DNA from: Curvularia sp. ZM96
Taxonomy: Eukaryota > Ascomycota > Dothideomycetes > Pleosporales > Pleosporaceae
DNA: 64,000 nucleotides
Direction: 5' to 3'
Assembly: GCA_022457065.1 (NCBI GenBank)
Contig: JAJGBQ010000008.1
Coordinates: 186,001-250,000 of the forward strand
Shown: positions 54,449 through 64,000 of the stretch, in pieces
How the letters are laid out: every line of letters starts with the position of its first letter
Position numbering within the stretch: the first letter of the stretch is position 1
Made by a program: the position numbers and the translations under genes
The notes under the pieces: generated by a model
What the model was told of the DNA's origin: nothing
The model's input: only the letters and a program-made list of their open reading frames with translations
Database searches by the model: none

Positions 54449-56439
54449 ATGAACTTCAGTTCCGTCTTACCCCTTCGATGTGCCAATCAGGCTGTTGCTG
54501 AGTCTTGCAAATCCGAAGGTTTGTTTGCTTGCAAGAATTGCAAGCTCGTGGCGGTGAGCATCAGAATTCAACCTACGAGGCAATGCCCATATCTAAACAA
54601 TCACCAAGTATTGTGGAGCAGCTTGCCAACGGCTGCACTGGCCCATTCACAAAGTAGAATGCAGAAGTCCTCTCAATAAGTCAAGCTGGACGCCAGAGTG
54701 GGACCGTGCCAATCGGGCACCGATATGGGCGAACGGTGATGCCTCGAGGAACCTGCACAACCCCTTCGGCTCTAGCAAGTATCTTTGGGGGAATGTTCCA
54801 GCAATCGACATCCTGCGAATACATGAAAACGAAGGCCAGGGGTACGACAAAGATATTAAATTGCTCTTTGCGGGTAAGCTTTACGAAAATGCTTTTCGTT
54901 TCGTGCAGCTGATCATGTGTAGCCTCCGGTGACCTCAGGAACTTGATCAAAACTATCCGTAGTTTACCGGATTCTTTCAGTCGTCAAATAGACATCACAG
55001 TCAACGACTGGGAGTTTGATGTCGTGGCGCGCAATGCGGTGATACTTCTCCTGATTTTCGCTTCTCTCAACAACAAAACTTCGAGTCAACCTTCATTTGA
55101 CTCTACAGTCGAGGCACTAATCCATGTGTGGTACTCCGCCTTTATTCCAAAAAGTTTAGCTACTTCGCTAAAAAGTGAAATCGGCAAGCTGCTCGGAGAC
55201 AGCCGCACTCACACTACAGAGGCTGTACATCAAGGCATGGTCAGGAAAACCTGGACATTCTCTCGATCCAAGATTTTGTCGATCACGCTTCCGCCAGATA
55301 GATGGCCATTGGTCGCAGAGTATCTTAAGGTTCCCGCTGGATTGACACAACAATCTGCAAAGAAAATCCGCGAAGCGGTGATGTTGTCCCCAGAGAGAGC
55401 TGATTATAGGGACAGATGGTATTACAAGGATGCAAGCCCATCCATGCGCCTCGCAAAGCGAAAATTTCGGCGTGATGGCTTGTTGCTCCCCTTTGGTCAT
55501 CCTCGGACTGACTTCGATATTCCAAATCCGTAAGCGAGATCTATATGTTACATATGTTTCATCAGCTAACGAGTACCAGAACAATGTTCCAGACAGGTGA
55601 TTGCTGGCCTTTCGACGACAAGTCAGATCCCATGGCGGGTTGGTGTATCAGAGATGTCTATCAAATTCCATGGAAGCCGTCTTGTGACATATACGGGAAG
55701 TTGTTCGTGTACTTGCGTGAGGAGTTTCAGGCATTTCTATACCGCCTGTCCAACCTCAATCTGTGTCTCGAATTATTCAACGTCGATGCAACCACACTCC
55801 CACGGCTACTAGTGCCACTGTCGTATGACAGGATCGAGGTAAGTATATTTAGCATTTTATTCACGCTCCAGATTTACAGCATTCATAGGTCTCAAATATA
55901 TCCGATGCAGGTTACGTAGGGACACGTCGCGTTTTGTCTCTCTTTGCTCCACTCCTCCAGGCAACAGCAGAGAATGCTGATGCAACGATCATAACCTGCT
56001 ACTTAAACGCGGTGATGGAAATGGTAAAAATGACAGGAACAGATACGATACCTGATATCGATTTCCTGGCCCAGTATCTACCCGAAAGTTTAGATATTGT
56101 CGAGGTTTTACGCCAAGGAGCATACTCTTATAAAGTTTGGGACAGTCGGACACTCGCATTAGATGCCGAAAATTACTTCCAAATGTGGGTCGAGTTGTAG
56201 AATTTGTGGCCAGAACATGCAATTGATCAATGTGTAGGTACATGAAATTCCAAAAGTTCGAGTCTGCGGCTAGTGGCGCAGGATTAACGATGAAGGAGAG
56301 AAACAAGATTATAGAACCATGGCCTCTGAAGCTAAAGCTTAAACCAGACGAGATTGGTTCGCAGGAGGAATTCGATCTTCTGCTTTCATCTTGCTCCAGT
56401 GGAATCGAACACTATACAGAATGGCGGAGACTACAGTAG
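54449..56439 (+). CDS. MYND zinc-finger plus DUF4470-type protein, six exons
   Basis: Exons 54449-54553, 54609-54873, 54923-55529, 55580-55838, 55889-56184 and 56238-56439 give 577 residues. All five introns are 49-55 bp with GT-AG ends and every join keeps the frame. The N-terminal MYND finger uses C20, C28, C31, C37 and C41 (EGLFACKNCKLVAYCGAAC), then HWPIHKVEC. Next comes the DUF4470-like region with YLWGNVPAIDIL, GYDKDIKLLFAASGDLRNL and VNDWEFDVVARNAVILLL. The C-terminal half contains LTMKERNKIIEPWPLKLK. MYND fingers bind proline-rich partner peptides; the role of this family is unknown. All splice sites and the frame are intact, so it should be functional. The family name is recalled, not searched. 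Confidence 0.88.
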
Positions 56440-57195
56440 TTAATTAACAAGTTGTGCTAAGGCAATATGGCAGACTTACCGCTAGAATGGATTGCAATTG
56501 GCACAGGTATCGATCAACACCATATTTAGATCTTGCAATTTTTGAAGACGAAAACTCTCCCAATCTTCAACTGATAAGTGAGCTTGCCAACCAGAACATC
56601 TACTGTATTACGCCTTGTTTCGAAGCAACTTGATCTTCTCGCTGCAAAGTATGTTACTGTACCGGTCCTCGCATTAATCTTCAATCTCGCATCAAACAAC
56701 AACCAGGTCTCGTAACTCCGGCTTTCTTCCCTATACACAACTCTTTAGGGAGCAGGTAATATCAGGGCGTCTGATCTCGAATTCTTTTTCAATGTACATA
56801 TGCAAAGGCAAGGCCCCCAATAGCTTTTGCATTCTGTCGCGAAGCGTCAACTTTCAGTTCATCCGAAAGCTCGTCGACAGAAGTGCCTCCACCATGATAG
56901 CCACTATATCTTCCATCTGGTCCTTTATGCGACTAAAGATGCACCCAAAAATATATAGAGGGGCTAGTGCAGCTAAGGGGGTAATGCTTGGACTAAGGTG
57001 CTTGCATAATCATCCAACCTTTGTGACAACAGTAACAAGGAGACGGCAGATAATCACGCACGACCAACTCAGCATGCTCGAGTTGATTTAAGTGGCGGGT
57101 AAAATAAGAAATGCTATCAGTCCCGACCTCGTCCTCTATAAGCCCTTCCACGTTGACGCCAGCAAAATCTTTCAATTCATTTTTCACTACAGACC
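56440..57195. other. Intergenic stretch
   Basis: Short ORFs only on both strands, with no recognisable motif. Confidence 0.45.
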
Positions 57196-57465
57196 ATGAC
57201 ACAGGAGTCTAAACAAGATGTTGGAAATACTTTGGTCTATGAAGATACTGAGAGCGTGATTGCAAACTTGCCCCAAGTGATCAAGCAATACCTGCCTCGA
57301 GGGATTTGGACACTACATCGGCTCGCCTCGCCTACCAATTTTTTGTGCAGTCGGTGCGATGGAGCGAAGAAGTCAAAACTTGTGGCTATACGTTCTAATC
57401 AGTGGAACCATCTTTGCTGCAATGGTTGTTATGGTGAGATGATTTCGAAGGCACAACAGGGTTAG
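57196..57465 (+). CDS. Small CxxC/CxxC protein, 89 residues
   Basis: Single-exon ORF. The first half is acidic and helical in appearance. The second half has two metal-binding pairs, LCSRC and LCCNGC, separated by about 26 residues (KKSKLVAIRSNQWNHLCC in between). This is a zinc-ribbon-like arrangement seen in small fungal proteins of unknown role. No signal peptide. Start chosen as the first ATG of the frame. Confidence 0.5.
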   Translation: MTQESKQDVGNTLVYEDTESVIANLPQVIKQYLPRGIWTLHRLASPTNFLCSRCDGAKKSKLVAIRSNQWNHLCCNGCYGEMISKAQQG

Positions 57466-58475
57466 CAATCTCCAAGAGCCGCTGAGACAAGACTTGACTG
57501 ACTACAGAATAGTTAGTGACTTTGGCGTCAATATATGTATGCGTGTTCATACGAGAGATTTGGGTACCTGGCAGATGGCGCGGAAGTTGGGTTGTGTCAG
57601 AGTAGGACATCGTAAAGTCAATTTTGCGGCTAGCGCCCAGAGTAGATCGGAATAACTTAGACTTCAAGTTGTAACTAGCCGAACAATCGTCACAAAACTC
57701 GTTCTTGCCTTGCTAGCTTCCCCTGTCCTCGTGCTATGAAATTTGGCATGCATGTAGGCGACAGAAGAAATAGGGAGATCGAGGATAGCGCGCAGACCGC
57801 AATTAGAGTATTGTGACGTCGGCATGGGGTACTATCGATGACATTGGTGAGGATGTAGGTGAGCTGCCGCAGGCTTTTGCAATTTAAGCGGCTCTTTTTG
57901 AGGAACCCGAACTCTGCGTTCCCAATCAAAGTGCCCAAATTTAGGCCGTGTGAAGTTGGACACAATGAAGTATAAGAGTTCATTGTCTGTTGCTATATAC
58001 TAGTGCTTCATGCAATCTGCTTGGTTACTCAGTCTTTCCAGGAGTTAATGACCACTGAGCATCTTCTAATTCGATATGCAGAGTGCTCAGTGACTCAGTA
58101 GTGCCAAGATGTACTGATCACGGGCTAGGTCACGTGATTGCGGCATGGTTGGAAGGATTGCGGGGCAACGTTTCAAGTAGTAGTACCTAGGGAAGGCTCG
58201 TGCCTCGCGCGAACAAACTTTTGTCGATTGACTGTATAGCACAGCTATGCCGTCTTATGACTATAGAAACAGTCTAGGCAATGTAAACCGGCGACCAATA
58301 GTTACCCATGTGCGTGAAGTAAGCTAAACTAGAAGAATTGCATAGTTAATACGTACATATTTTATTCGTTACTGGCATCAAGGCTTATCGTTAATTTTTT
58401 CTAGGCAGGAAGCAGTCTTCAAGTACATCAAAGACGCCATAAGGACTACGCTTCGCTTCTTCAGATGAAACAGAC
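57466..58475. other. Intergenic stretch with a diverged repeat
   Basis: No gene recognised. About 49 bp at 58131-58179 (TCACGTGATTGCGGCATGG onward) resemble 63868-63916 with around ten differences. Confidence 0.45.
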
Positions 58476-59911
58476 TCAAACCCGATTGCGGCGACAGTCG
58501 GCACAGACATCCAGTTGGCAGCTTTTGCATCGAAGGATGAAGTTCCGATGTCTGGCATTGCACATCTCACAACGAAACCCTCGCCTGGGGGCGCCTTCAG
58601 TAATCATCGAGAACTTCTTCCGTCCGTAATGATTACACTCATCATTGTCGCGAAGCTCTTCTTGTACTTCGTTAAGGCGTTGTTGACGTAAATGTGGTGG
58701 AATGTATCCACCCACTGCTCGGTCCACAATCTGTTCTGCACGACGATATAGATTCTGCTCTTCCCAAAGAGCACATCGACAACCACGCCATTCTATACCG
58801 CATTGATAACAGAATTGTGCGCCACAACGACATCTGGTATAGAGTCAGTTTGCGTACATAACATAAGAAGGGGTTTTGTTCACGTCATGTGATTACAGCC
58901 CCAATCTATCTCTACGAGAGCTTGGCATGAGAAGCACCGTTGCCAGCGCTTTGTTTGTCCTAGGTCTAGGGTCGCTCGGAGGTCAAGGTCTGCAGGGCAG
59001 TCGTCTTCGTGGTAATGGTTCTTGCATGTGCTGCAAGTCTTATGCTTGCAGCGAGGACACGTCGCTTCGCCCGATTTAATATGTACGGGCGCAATGAACT
59101 TCCTACAATCGCTATTGGCGCAGTATGTTTTTTCTCTCGTGTCTTTTTCTTTTTCCGTGAGTTCAAATTCTTCTAGCTCTTCGGCTGTCAAGCTGCTGAC
59201 GATGAGAGATCGAGTGATTGGGGTACCGCAGCACCTTGGTGGCATGTACACAAGATCATGCTCGACCGTCGTGCGCATAACAACTCGCTTGATACAGTCG
59301 GAACAGTATAGATGACCACATTCGAGTTTTTTGACCGAGGCCAAACGAAAGTCACCTCGGCAAGCACAACACTCAAATTGCTCGCACGACAGGTGGCCGA
59401 GCGCCTTCGCCTGACATTGGGTAGAAGAAACCGAAGGATCAGTCTCTGAGGTAGTGTCCTCATGAAGTGAATCATCTGCTGTCAACATTGCTGCCAAACA
59501 GGATGTAATTTCGTTGTCTATGAAGTCCTGACGTAGCTTCTCTGTATAAGGCGGAGGCGCTTCATATTCAAGAGGATGATCCGTGCTGATTTGTCCGGCA
59601 TAGATTCTGTCATCTTGCGCTTGGGCCTCCTGCTGGAACATCTGAGTAATGAGTTCAGCGTCTGTATAAACAGCATTAGCAATGCTGTAGGCGAATTTGG
59701 TATCTTCCAGGAGCTGCAAATGGTCTCTGATTTCCGATAAATAACTGACACACGCGATGTTGTGGTCTGGAACCTTGTCGGCAGGGTATTTCCCTTTATC
59801 GGACGTCTCATTATGGTATGTTATTTCTTCGAGTTGGAAGGTTAGAGCGGTGATACAGTCATCGAGGTGGCTTGGACAGATGGGATGGTCGGTGGTATGG
59901 AAGGTACTCAT
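58476..59911 (-). CDS. RBR-type E3 ubiquitin ligase, two exons
   Basis: Exon 1 is 59911-58884 and exon 2 is 58833-58476 across a 50-bp GT-AG intron, giving 461 residues. RBR ligases take ubiquitin from an E2 onto a RING2 cysteine before passing it to substrate. RING1 spans about C181 to C228 (CCACRGDF, LECGHLYCSDC, PPRCC). The IBR is at about 264-305 (YCANSDC, CPRCKHKTCSTC). RING2 starts at C326 (CFSC) and splicing restores GCNHMTCRCGAQFCYQCG, with C339 the expected catalytic cysteine. A further cysteine-pair array near the C-terminus (CEMC, CKSC, CADC) is an added zinc ribbon. The intron falls inside RING2, which supports the model. No lesions seen. Confidence 0.9.
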
Positions 59912-60222
59912 GCTAAATATAAATTATGTACTGGGGGCTCAGTAGGAGCAAAGTTGCAGTTCCCGAGATATGCAAGAGAAATCGATATCCTTATCTACTC
60001 ATCATTAGATCTTTGTTAATTTCTGAGCAGAGAGCGTTTATTATGACTAACGGATGGCTGCTTGACGCAGTCCGTTTGGGATTTAGCAGCATGGAAACTG
60101 GTACACAAGGGATCCACCCCGATGACTTGCAGATAGATTGTGTCAAGCATCCATCTATTGGCCAAACTGCCTGTAGTGATGCAATGATGATCTGCAATGA
60201 CGAACAGATATTAAGTGCACTA
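59912..60222. other. Intergenic stretch
   Basis: Promoter side of the RBR gene; nothing else recognised. Confidence 0.5.
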
Positions 60223-60416
60223 CAGTCGCTAGCGATTGCGGCTTCACCTCTGTAGGCAGCGTTCCAAAAGTCCAGTCATCAGAAGATCGAGGATCGGCCA
60301 ATCACACCAATGGTTCTGCTGCTGACTTCTTGTACTAAGCTACATAAGGAAGGTGGGGCTGCTCAAATCCGTTGCGCAGCTGTGCGTAAGGGTGAAGCCG
60401 CAATCGCTAACGACTG
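60223..60416. repeat. MITE 1, 194 bp
   Basis: Bounded by 26-bp inverted ends starting CAGTCGCTAGCGATTGCGG (left) and its mirror, with one mismatch, and flanked by TA on both sides (60221-60222 and 60417-60418). No coding capacity. The TA duplication and CAGT start suggest mobilisation by a Tc1/mariner-type transposase. Confidence 0.85.
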
Positions 60417-61688
60417 TAACGCAACCTCAGTGGTTCCTTGTCTAGGTGAGCCGTGCGGCGAGAATCTGAAGTAATGTCAGTTAACGTTAGTACCCCTCAT
60501 TTGCCCTAGCACGTCCTGTAGGGTCCCGGAACTTACTGTAGGGAGGGTTGGTTGATTGACTGTGCCTCCCTTGACACACCTTGATTGGCCTGCCGATCAT
60601 TGTCTCGTCTTGTTGAGTGACCGATGCTGATGCTGATGCCGATCATAAGCACGTTACCCATGTCAAGCTGCGCCAAGCTTCTGACGCTCATGCTCATGCT
60701 GTTGCTGACAGCTAGTGGTGCGTATGGCGACTCACTGCGATTGGCTGTAAACTCTACCGAGCTAACAAGTGCATCTAGTTGCGGACTAGTAGCAGCAACC
60801 GCAGCCGCATGCACCACGACAGGCTTTCCCTCCTAGCCAACAAAGAAGGTGAACTGAGGTGATTGGATAAACCTGTCGAGCTTTAGCTTAACCGGGTCGG
60901 CATTAGAAATAAAACTCACTCTTCGAAGGTTGGAGCCGCTTGTACATAACAGATTCTGGATGACTTTGCAGAGTAAAGAATAGAAAAGTCAATTCTCGAC
61001 TTGAATGAACTCGCTATGTGAGAGGCTTGAGAAGAAGACGAGAAGATGCAGGGTTTCGTGGCAAGCAGCTACATGCTACGCATGGACTGGTTCTCGAATG
61101 CTGAAAAAGCAATTAACACAGTATTATTGCTAAATGCAATGGCTTCCAACAGTGTTAGTCGCCGGGTTTTGCCAACTACATCTTGCTGAGAAATCTCGAT
61201 TTCTGACACAAATTGATTTGAAGTTAGAGCTAACATAACATGCAGGAGCCTCTATTCTTAGATAGCGATGCTAACCTAATGTGGGTATTGCGACAGCTCA
61301 TGTTCGCAAATAGCCGAATACAGATAAGCTCGCTACCTGGCAGATAAGGCTTAGCGTCAGCGCTGATCCGTCAGCGCACACGCACGCTAGGAGGATAATG
61401 CACTTGCGTGAGCTATCTTGGAGAGTGGCTGTAACTTTCTTCTCCCACGCTTGCCTGCTATGGGAACGGCCAGTGGTACACTCTCATGTATTTGCAGCTT
61501 CCGCTTTGCACACGCGGCTTACTTGTCATCCCACGCGGGACATGGATCCGCCTGGCATACGCTTATCTGGAAAAGTCTTAGGCTCTATAGATATGACACA
61601 TTGATTGGTCTGAGCGTCTGAAAGCAGATCGACCCATGGCATGGCTGGTAGAAACTAGTACTATCTGGGTAAGATTACCACTAAGCGA
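60417..61688. other. Gene-free stretch
   Basis: No gene recognised. 61476-61540 is a diverged relative of the 75-bp repeat (ACACTCTCATGTATTTGCAG, then TCATCCCACGCG). Confidence 0.5.
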
Positions 61689-61765
61689 TAGAGGCTTAGC
61701 GTGGGATTAAAGGTCGTCTGCTTACAGAAACCGGAAGCTGCAAGTGCATGAGAGTGTATGTATGC
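61689..61765 (-). repeat. 75-bp repeat, copy 2
   Basis: Near-identical reverse complement of 15145-15219. Beyond the shared end, this copy continues as TAGAGG preceded by CTAAGCGA, showing the sequence without the Pogo insertion found at 15.2 kb. Confidence 0.8.
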
Positions 61766-61777
61766 ATTGGCCGATAG

Positions 61778-61964
61778 CAGCGATTGCGGCTTCACCTCCG
61801 CACGCGGCATCTCAAAAGTCCAGTCATCCTAAAATTGAGAATTGAACAATTATATCGATTGTTATGTAGATAACATCTTGCGTTAAGCTATTTACGGAAG
61901 GTGCGGCTGTTCGAAACCGCTGCGCCGCTGCATGGAAGGATGAAGCCGCAATCGCTAATGACTG
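61778..61964. repeat. MITE 2, diverged copy of MITE 1
   Basis: Same orientation and layout as 60223-60416: the start CAGCGATTGCGGCTTCACC, shared internal blocks (AAAAGTCCAGTCATC, CTGCGCCGCTGC-like) and the right end TGAAGCCGCAATCGCTAATG followed by ACTG and a TA at 61965-61966. The left end is degraded. Confidence 0.75.
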
Positions 61965-61966
61965 TA

Positions 61967-62516
61967 CCCATATTAAGTTAGCATCGCTATCCTCGATAAA
62001 TGCAGGTTCCTTTTTCGTTAGTTCTAGGGTACGGTTATGTACTGTATAGCTTGGTCCTATCCTACTTATAAGTCGTTCTTTTGATAGCTCGTTGAAAATT
62101 CAGGGGCAAATAATTGGTCAGCCACTTCATCAACTTTACTTACAACTATTTAGCAGTAAACTCTGTCAAGACCAAAGCAAAAGTGTCTTTAAATCATAAG
62201 CACCACACGTGCTTTATGGTGTACAGTAGTCTATCTATTTGGTTTTCCTTCAAAGTACTCAATCTACCCCGCACCCCAAGGATAGCTGGGTATTCTTATT
62301 CAATCTGTTGTGGAGCCTGCCTACCCACATTATCATTTGACATGTGTAACTACGCTATTGGACTGATGAAAAGCCCTCTGTTACACAACATAAGTGCAAT
62401 ACTGTTCCGCATTTCTTCTAAAGACTACGCTTAGCGCTTCCAGCATTAACAATTGCTGTCGTGACCAACTAACCATTCCACAGTGAAACGAACAAAAAGA
62501 TACATTCTCTTATACC
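61967..62516. other. Intergenic stretch
   Basis: No gene recognised apart from a motif-less ORF; presumed promoter region of the zinc-finger gene. Confidence 0.45.
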
Positions 62517-63341
62517 ATGAACTACTCATGTGTCCCTTGCAATCGCTCATTCAGCAGCAGTAAGGCCTTCGAGCAGCACAAAAAGAACTCGCCGGTGCAC
62601 AAGAAGACCTTTTGTTGCGAGACTTGCAATTGCCCATTCAGGAGTGGGAAAGCACTTATACGCCATGGATTGAAATGTAAAGTCAACCAAGAAGCTTCAT
62701 TGAATCAGCACCCAGATGAGGCCGCATTGAGCACCGCCCTGGCTAGGTGTTCCATACTCGACACATCAGCACTCACGTTTCAAAATCACGCCCAAACACT
62801 TGTCTCAGCCAATCCAGTCGCTATTACTACCACGCCTCCGAAGATAGCCAAGAGCAAAGGGTTTCGACCAAAACAAGAGACGAGAGAATACTTCATGTTT
62901 CCAGAGCTGCATTCGAAGATTGCAGAAGCAGTCCTCCCAGAGATAATCACGACATGGTTCAACGAGAATGATGACGACGAGAACTTCATCGACCGATATC
63001 ACACCCACATCATGGGAGAATTCACGTGTCACAACGAAAAATGTAGAAAGAAGCGTTGGACCAGCAGAAAGGTGCCCATCGAAATAAGCGGATATGACAG
63101 GAATGGGTACAGCGCAATTGTGTATAACCAGAGGTGCAAGACCTGCAACTGTTTAGGCACCTTTGTGATGGATGAAGAATCCTACATTGAGCGGATATCA
63201 TATAGAATCAAAAAATGGGCAGGTGTAGAAGTGGTGCAACCAGATTACGATGGAAAATTCACCAAACCACATGAGCGGGCCTATTGTGAAGGTTGTAAAC
63301 GAGGCAAGTGTACAGAGGGTGATGATTTTTGGTCTGATTGA
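62517..63341 (+). CDS. C2H2 plus 3CxxC zinc-finger protein
   Basis: Single-exon, 274 residues. Two C2H2-like fingers open the protein: CVPCNRSFSSSKAFEQHKK with a following histidine, and CCETCNCPFRSGKALIRH. A linker of about 75 residues follows. Residues about 165 to 265 form a 3CxxC-type domain with GEFTCHNEKC, WTSRKVPIEI, YNQRCKTC, an FVMDEESYIERISYRIKKW helix and the final CEGCKRGKC. Such combined proteins are common in Pleosporales, recalled not searched. Nucleic-acid binding is likely but unproven. The frame is intact, with an ATG at the start and no intron needed. Confidence 0.8.
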   Translation: MNYSCVPCNRSFSSSKAFEQHKKNSPVHKKTFCCETCNCPFRSGKALIRHGLKCKVNQEASLNQHPDEAALSTALARCSILDTSALTFQNHAQTLVSANPVAITTTPPKIAKSKGFRPKQETREYFMFPELHSKIAEAVLPEIITTWFNENDDDENFIDRYHTHIMGEFTCHNEKCRKKRWTSRKVPIEISGYDRNGYSAIVYNQRCKTCNCLGTFVMDEESYIERISYRIKKWAGVEVVQPDYDGKFTKPHERAYCEGCKRGKCTEGDDFWSD

Positions 63342-64000
63342 GGGAAAAAACAACGCACCCTAAGAGTTCCGCGCTCTTGGTCCGCAGGGGGCTGAATTAT
63401 TTCCTAAGGCTTGGAATAAACCCTTGTCCCTATCCTCAAGCATGAAAAGCTGCTGCAAATCAATTGTACGACTTAACTAGTTCAGCTAATTCGCGCGTGT
63501 AACAAACTATTTTTCGATGATACCACGATATGTTCAGCATAAGTTGTTGGTGTTGGTGTATCTAGTCTGCGCCTAGTGAGAATCGTGCTTAGGGTTGTGC
63601 CTAGGGCTTAACTGTAACATTGTAATCATTCTATCCTACACATTATGCCAAACGGAATTATGGTTCAAAGGGAATTATGGTCGGATAGCGCGTTTTACCC
63701 CTATAAGTTTATTCCGCTACTCCTTGTAACCTTTCCTAATCTAGCGTCTATCTAGCCCCTTTACTGTATCTTACGTGCACGTGCGTATCCACACGCGTAC
63801 GCGTAACTCGTCATCGTCTCTCCTATATTCTTAGTAGTGCTAAGGTATACAGGTTACAGTGCATATCACATGACTGTGGTGTGGTTAGAAGGACTGCAGC
63901 GCAGCGTTTCAAGTCGCATCCTATTCTGCTCAGGTATTCGGTTCGGGAATGCCCCCCCCTTTCTAAAACTAAACTCTAATAGGCTTAGCGTTAGGGATTC
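63342..64000. other. Gene-free right edge
   Basis: No gene recognised. 63868-63916 is the diverged partner of 58131-58179. The GGAATTATGG run near 63656-63682 is a short direct repeat. Confidence 0.45.

Noticed and set aside
58880..59315. Plus-strand ORFs across the RBR gene
   Set aside because: They are shadows; the minus strand has complete RING-IBR-RING motifs and a frame-restoring intron.
63580..64000. TTAGGG-like words at the right edge suggesting telomere
   Set aside because: They are single, irregular occurrences, not a tandem TTAGGG array.

Overview
The window looks like an accessory, repeat-rich region of a filamentous ascomycete, most likely a dothideomycete of the Pleosporales type. 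The evidence is short GT-AG introns of about 47-74 bp in the spliced genes, typical fungal families (HET domain, MYND plus DUF4470, DUF7703, 3CxxC zinc finger, RBR ubiquitin ligase, hydrophobin-like and small cysteine-rich secreted proteins), and a heavy load of Pogo/Fot1-type DNA transposons and RNase H-bearing LINEs. There is no bacterial-style operon, CRISPR array or rRNA, and I could not recognise a tRNA. Layout, left to right: 1-7.3 kb is mostly gene-free, with a deletion-derivative Pogo element carrying a solo LTR (1.35-3.12 kb) and a Copia RNase H remnant (about 6.6-6.8 kb). 7.36-9.51 kb is an intact three-exon HET gene. 10-15 kb has three unrecognised genes or ORFs. 15.2-18.5 kb is a stack of nested transposons (a Pogo fragment, a Pogo-type end, a perfect fold-back element, a solo LTR) followed by a full-length but disabled Pogo element. 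19.9-20.3 kb encodes a hydrophobin-like protein. 22.5-26.9 kb is a decayed kinase-like gene next to a full-length Pogo element with RIP-like stop codons. 27.1-32.6 kb is a LINE with both ORFs open and a target-site duplication. 33.6 kb encodes a small secreted cysteine-rich protein. 35-38.1 kb has a decayed Pogo element and a decapitated AAA ATPase. 38.6-43.5 kb has a MADS-like mini-ORF, a seven-helix DUF7703 gene, another Pogo relic and a second small secreted cysteine-rich gene. 44.2-47.5 kb is a 3.3-kb structure with apparently perfect 586-bp inverted arms. 47.5-53.2 kb is a second LINE, whose target site lies just before a broken FtsJ-like methyltransferase gene. 54.4-64 kb is gene-richer: a six-exon MYND/DUF4470 gene, a small CxxC protein, an RBR E3 ligase, small MITEs and a C2H2/3CxxC zinc-finger gene. 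How it fits together: the intact host genes (HET, MYND/DUF4470, RBR, DUF7703, the secreted proteins, the hydrophobin-like protein, the zinc-finger gene) stand as islands in a transposon graveyard, and the genes beside elements (kinase-like, AAA ATPase, methyltransferase) are the broken ones. Several insertions can be dated relative to one another from nesting and target-site duplications. One Pogo copy carries stop codons that all fit CpA-to-TpA change, whereas LINE 1 is fully open, so mutational silencing has not hit all repeats equally. The most unusual features are the 586-bp inverted-repeat structure, Pogo ends built from subfamily-specific tandem units (with one element whose two ends differ), and the chance that removing two insertions rejoins a methyltransferase reading frame.
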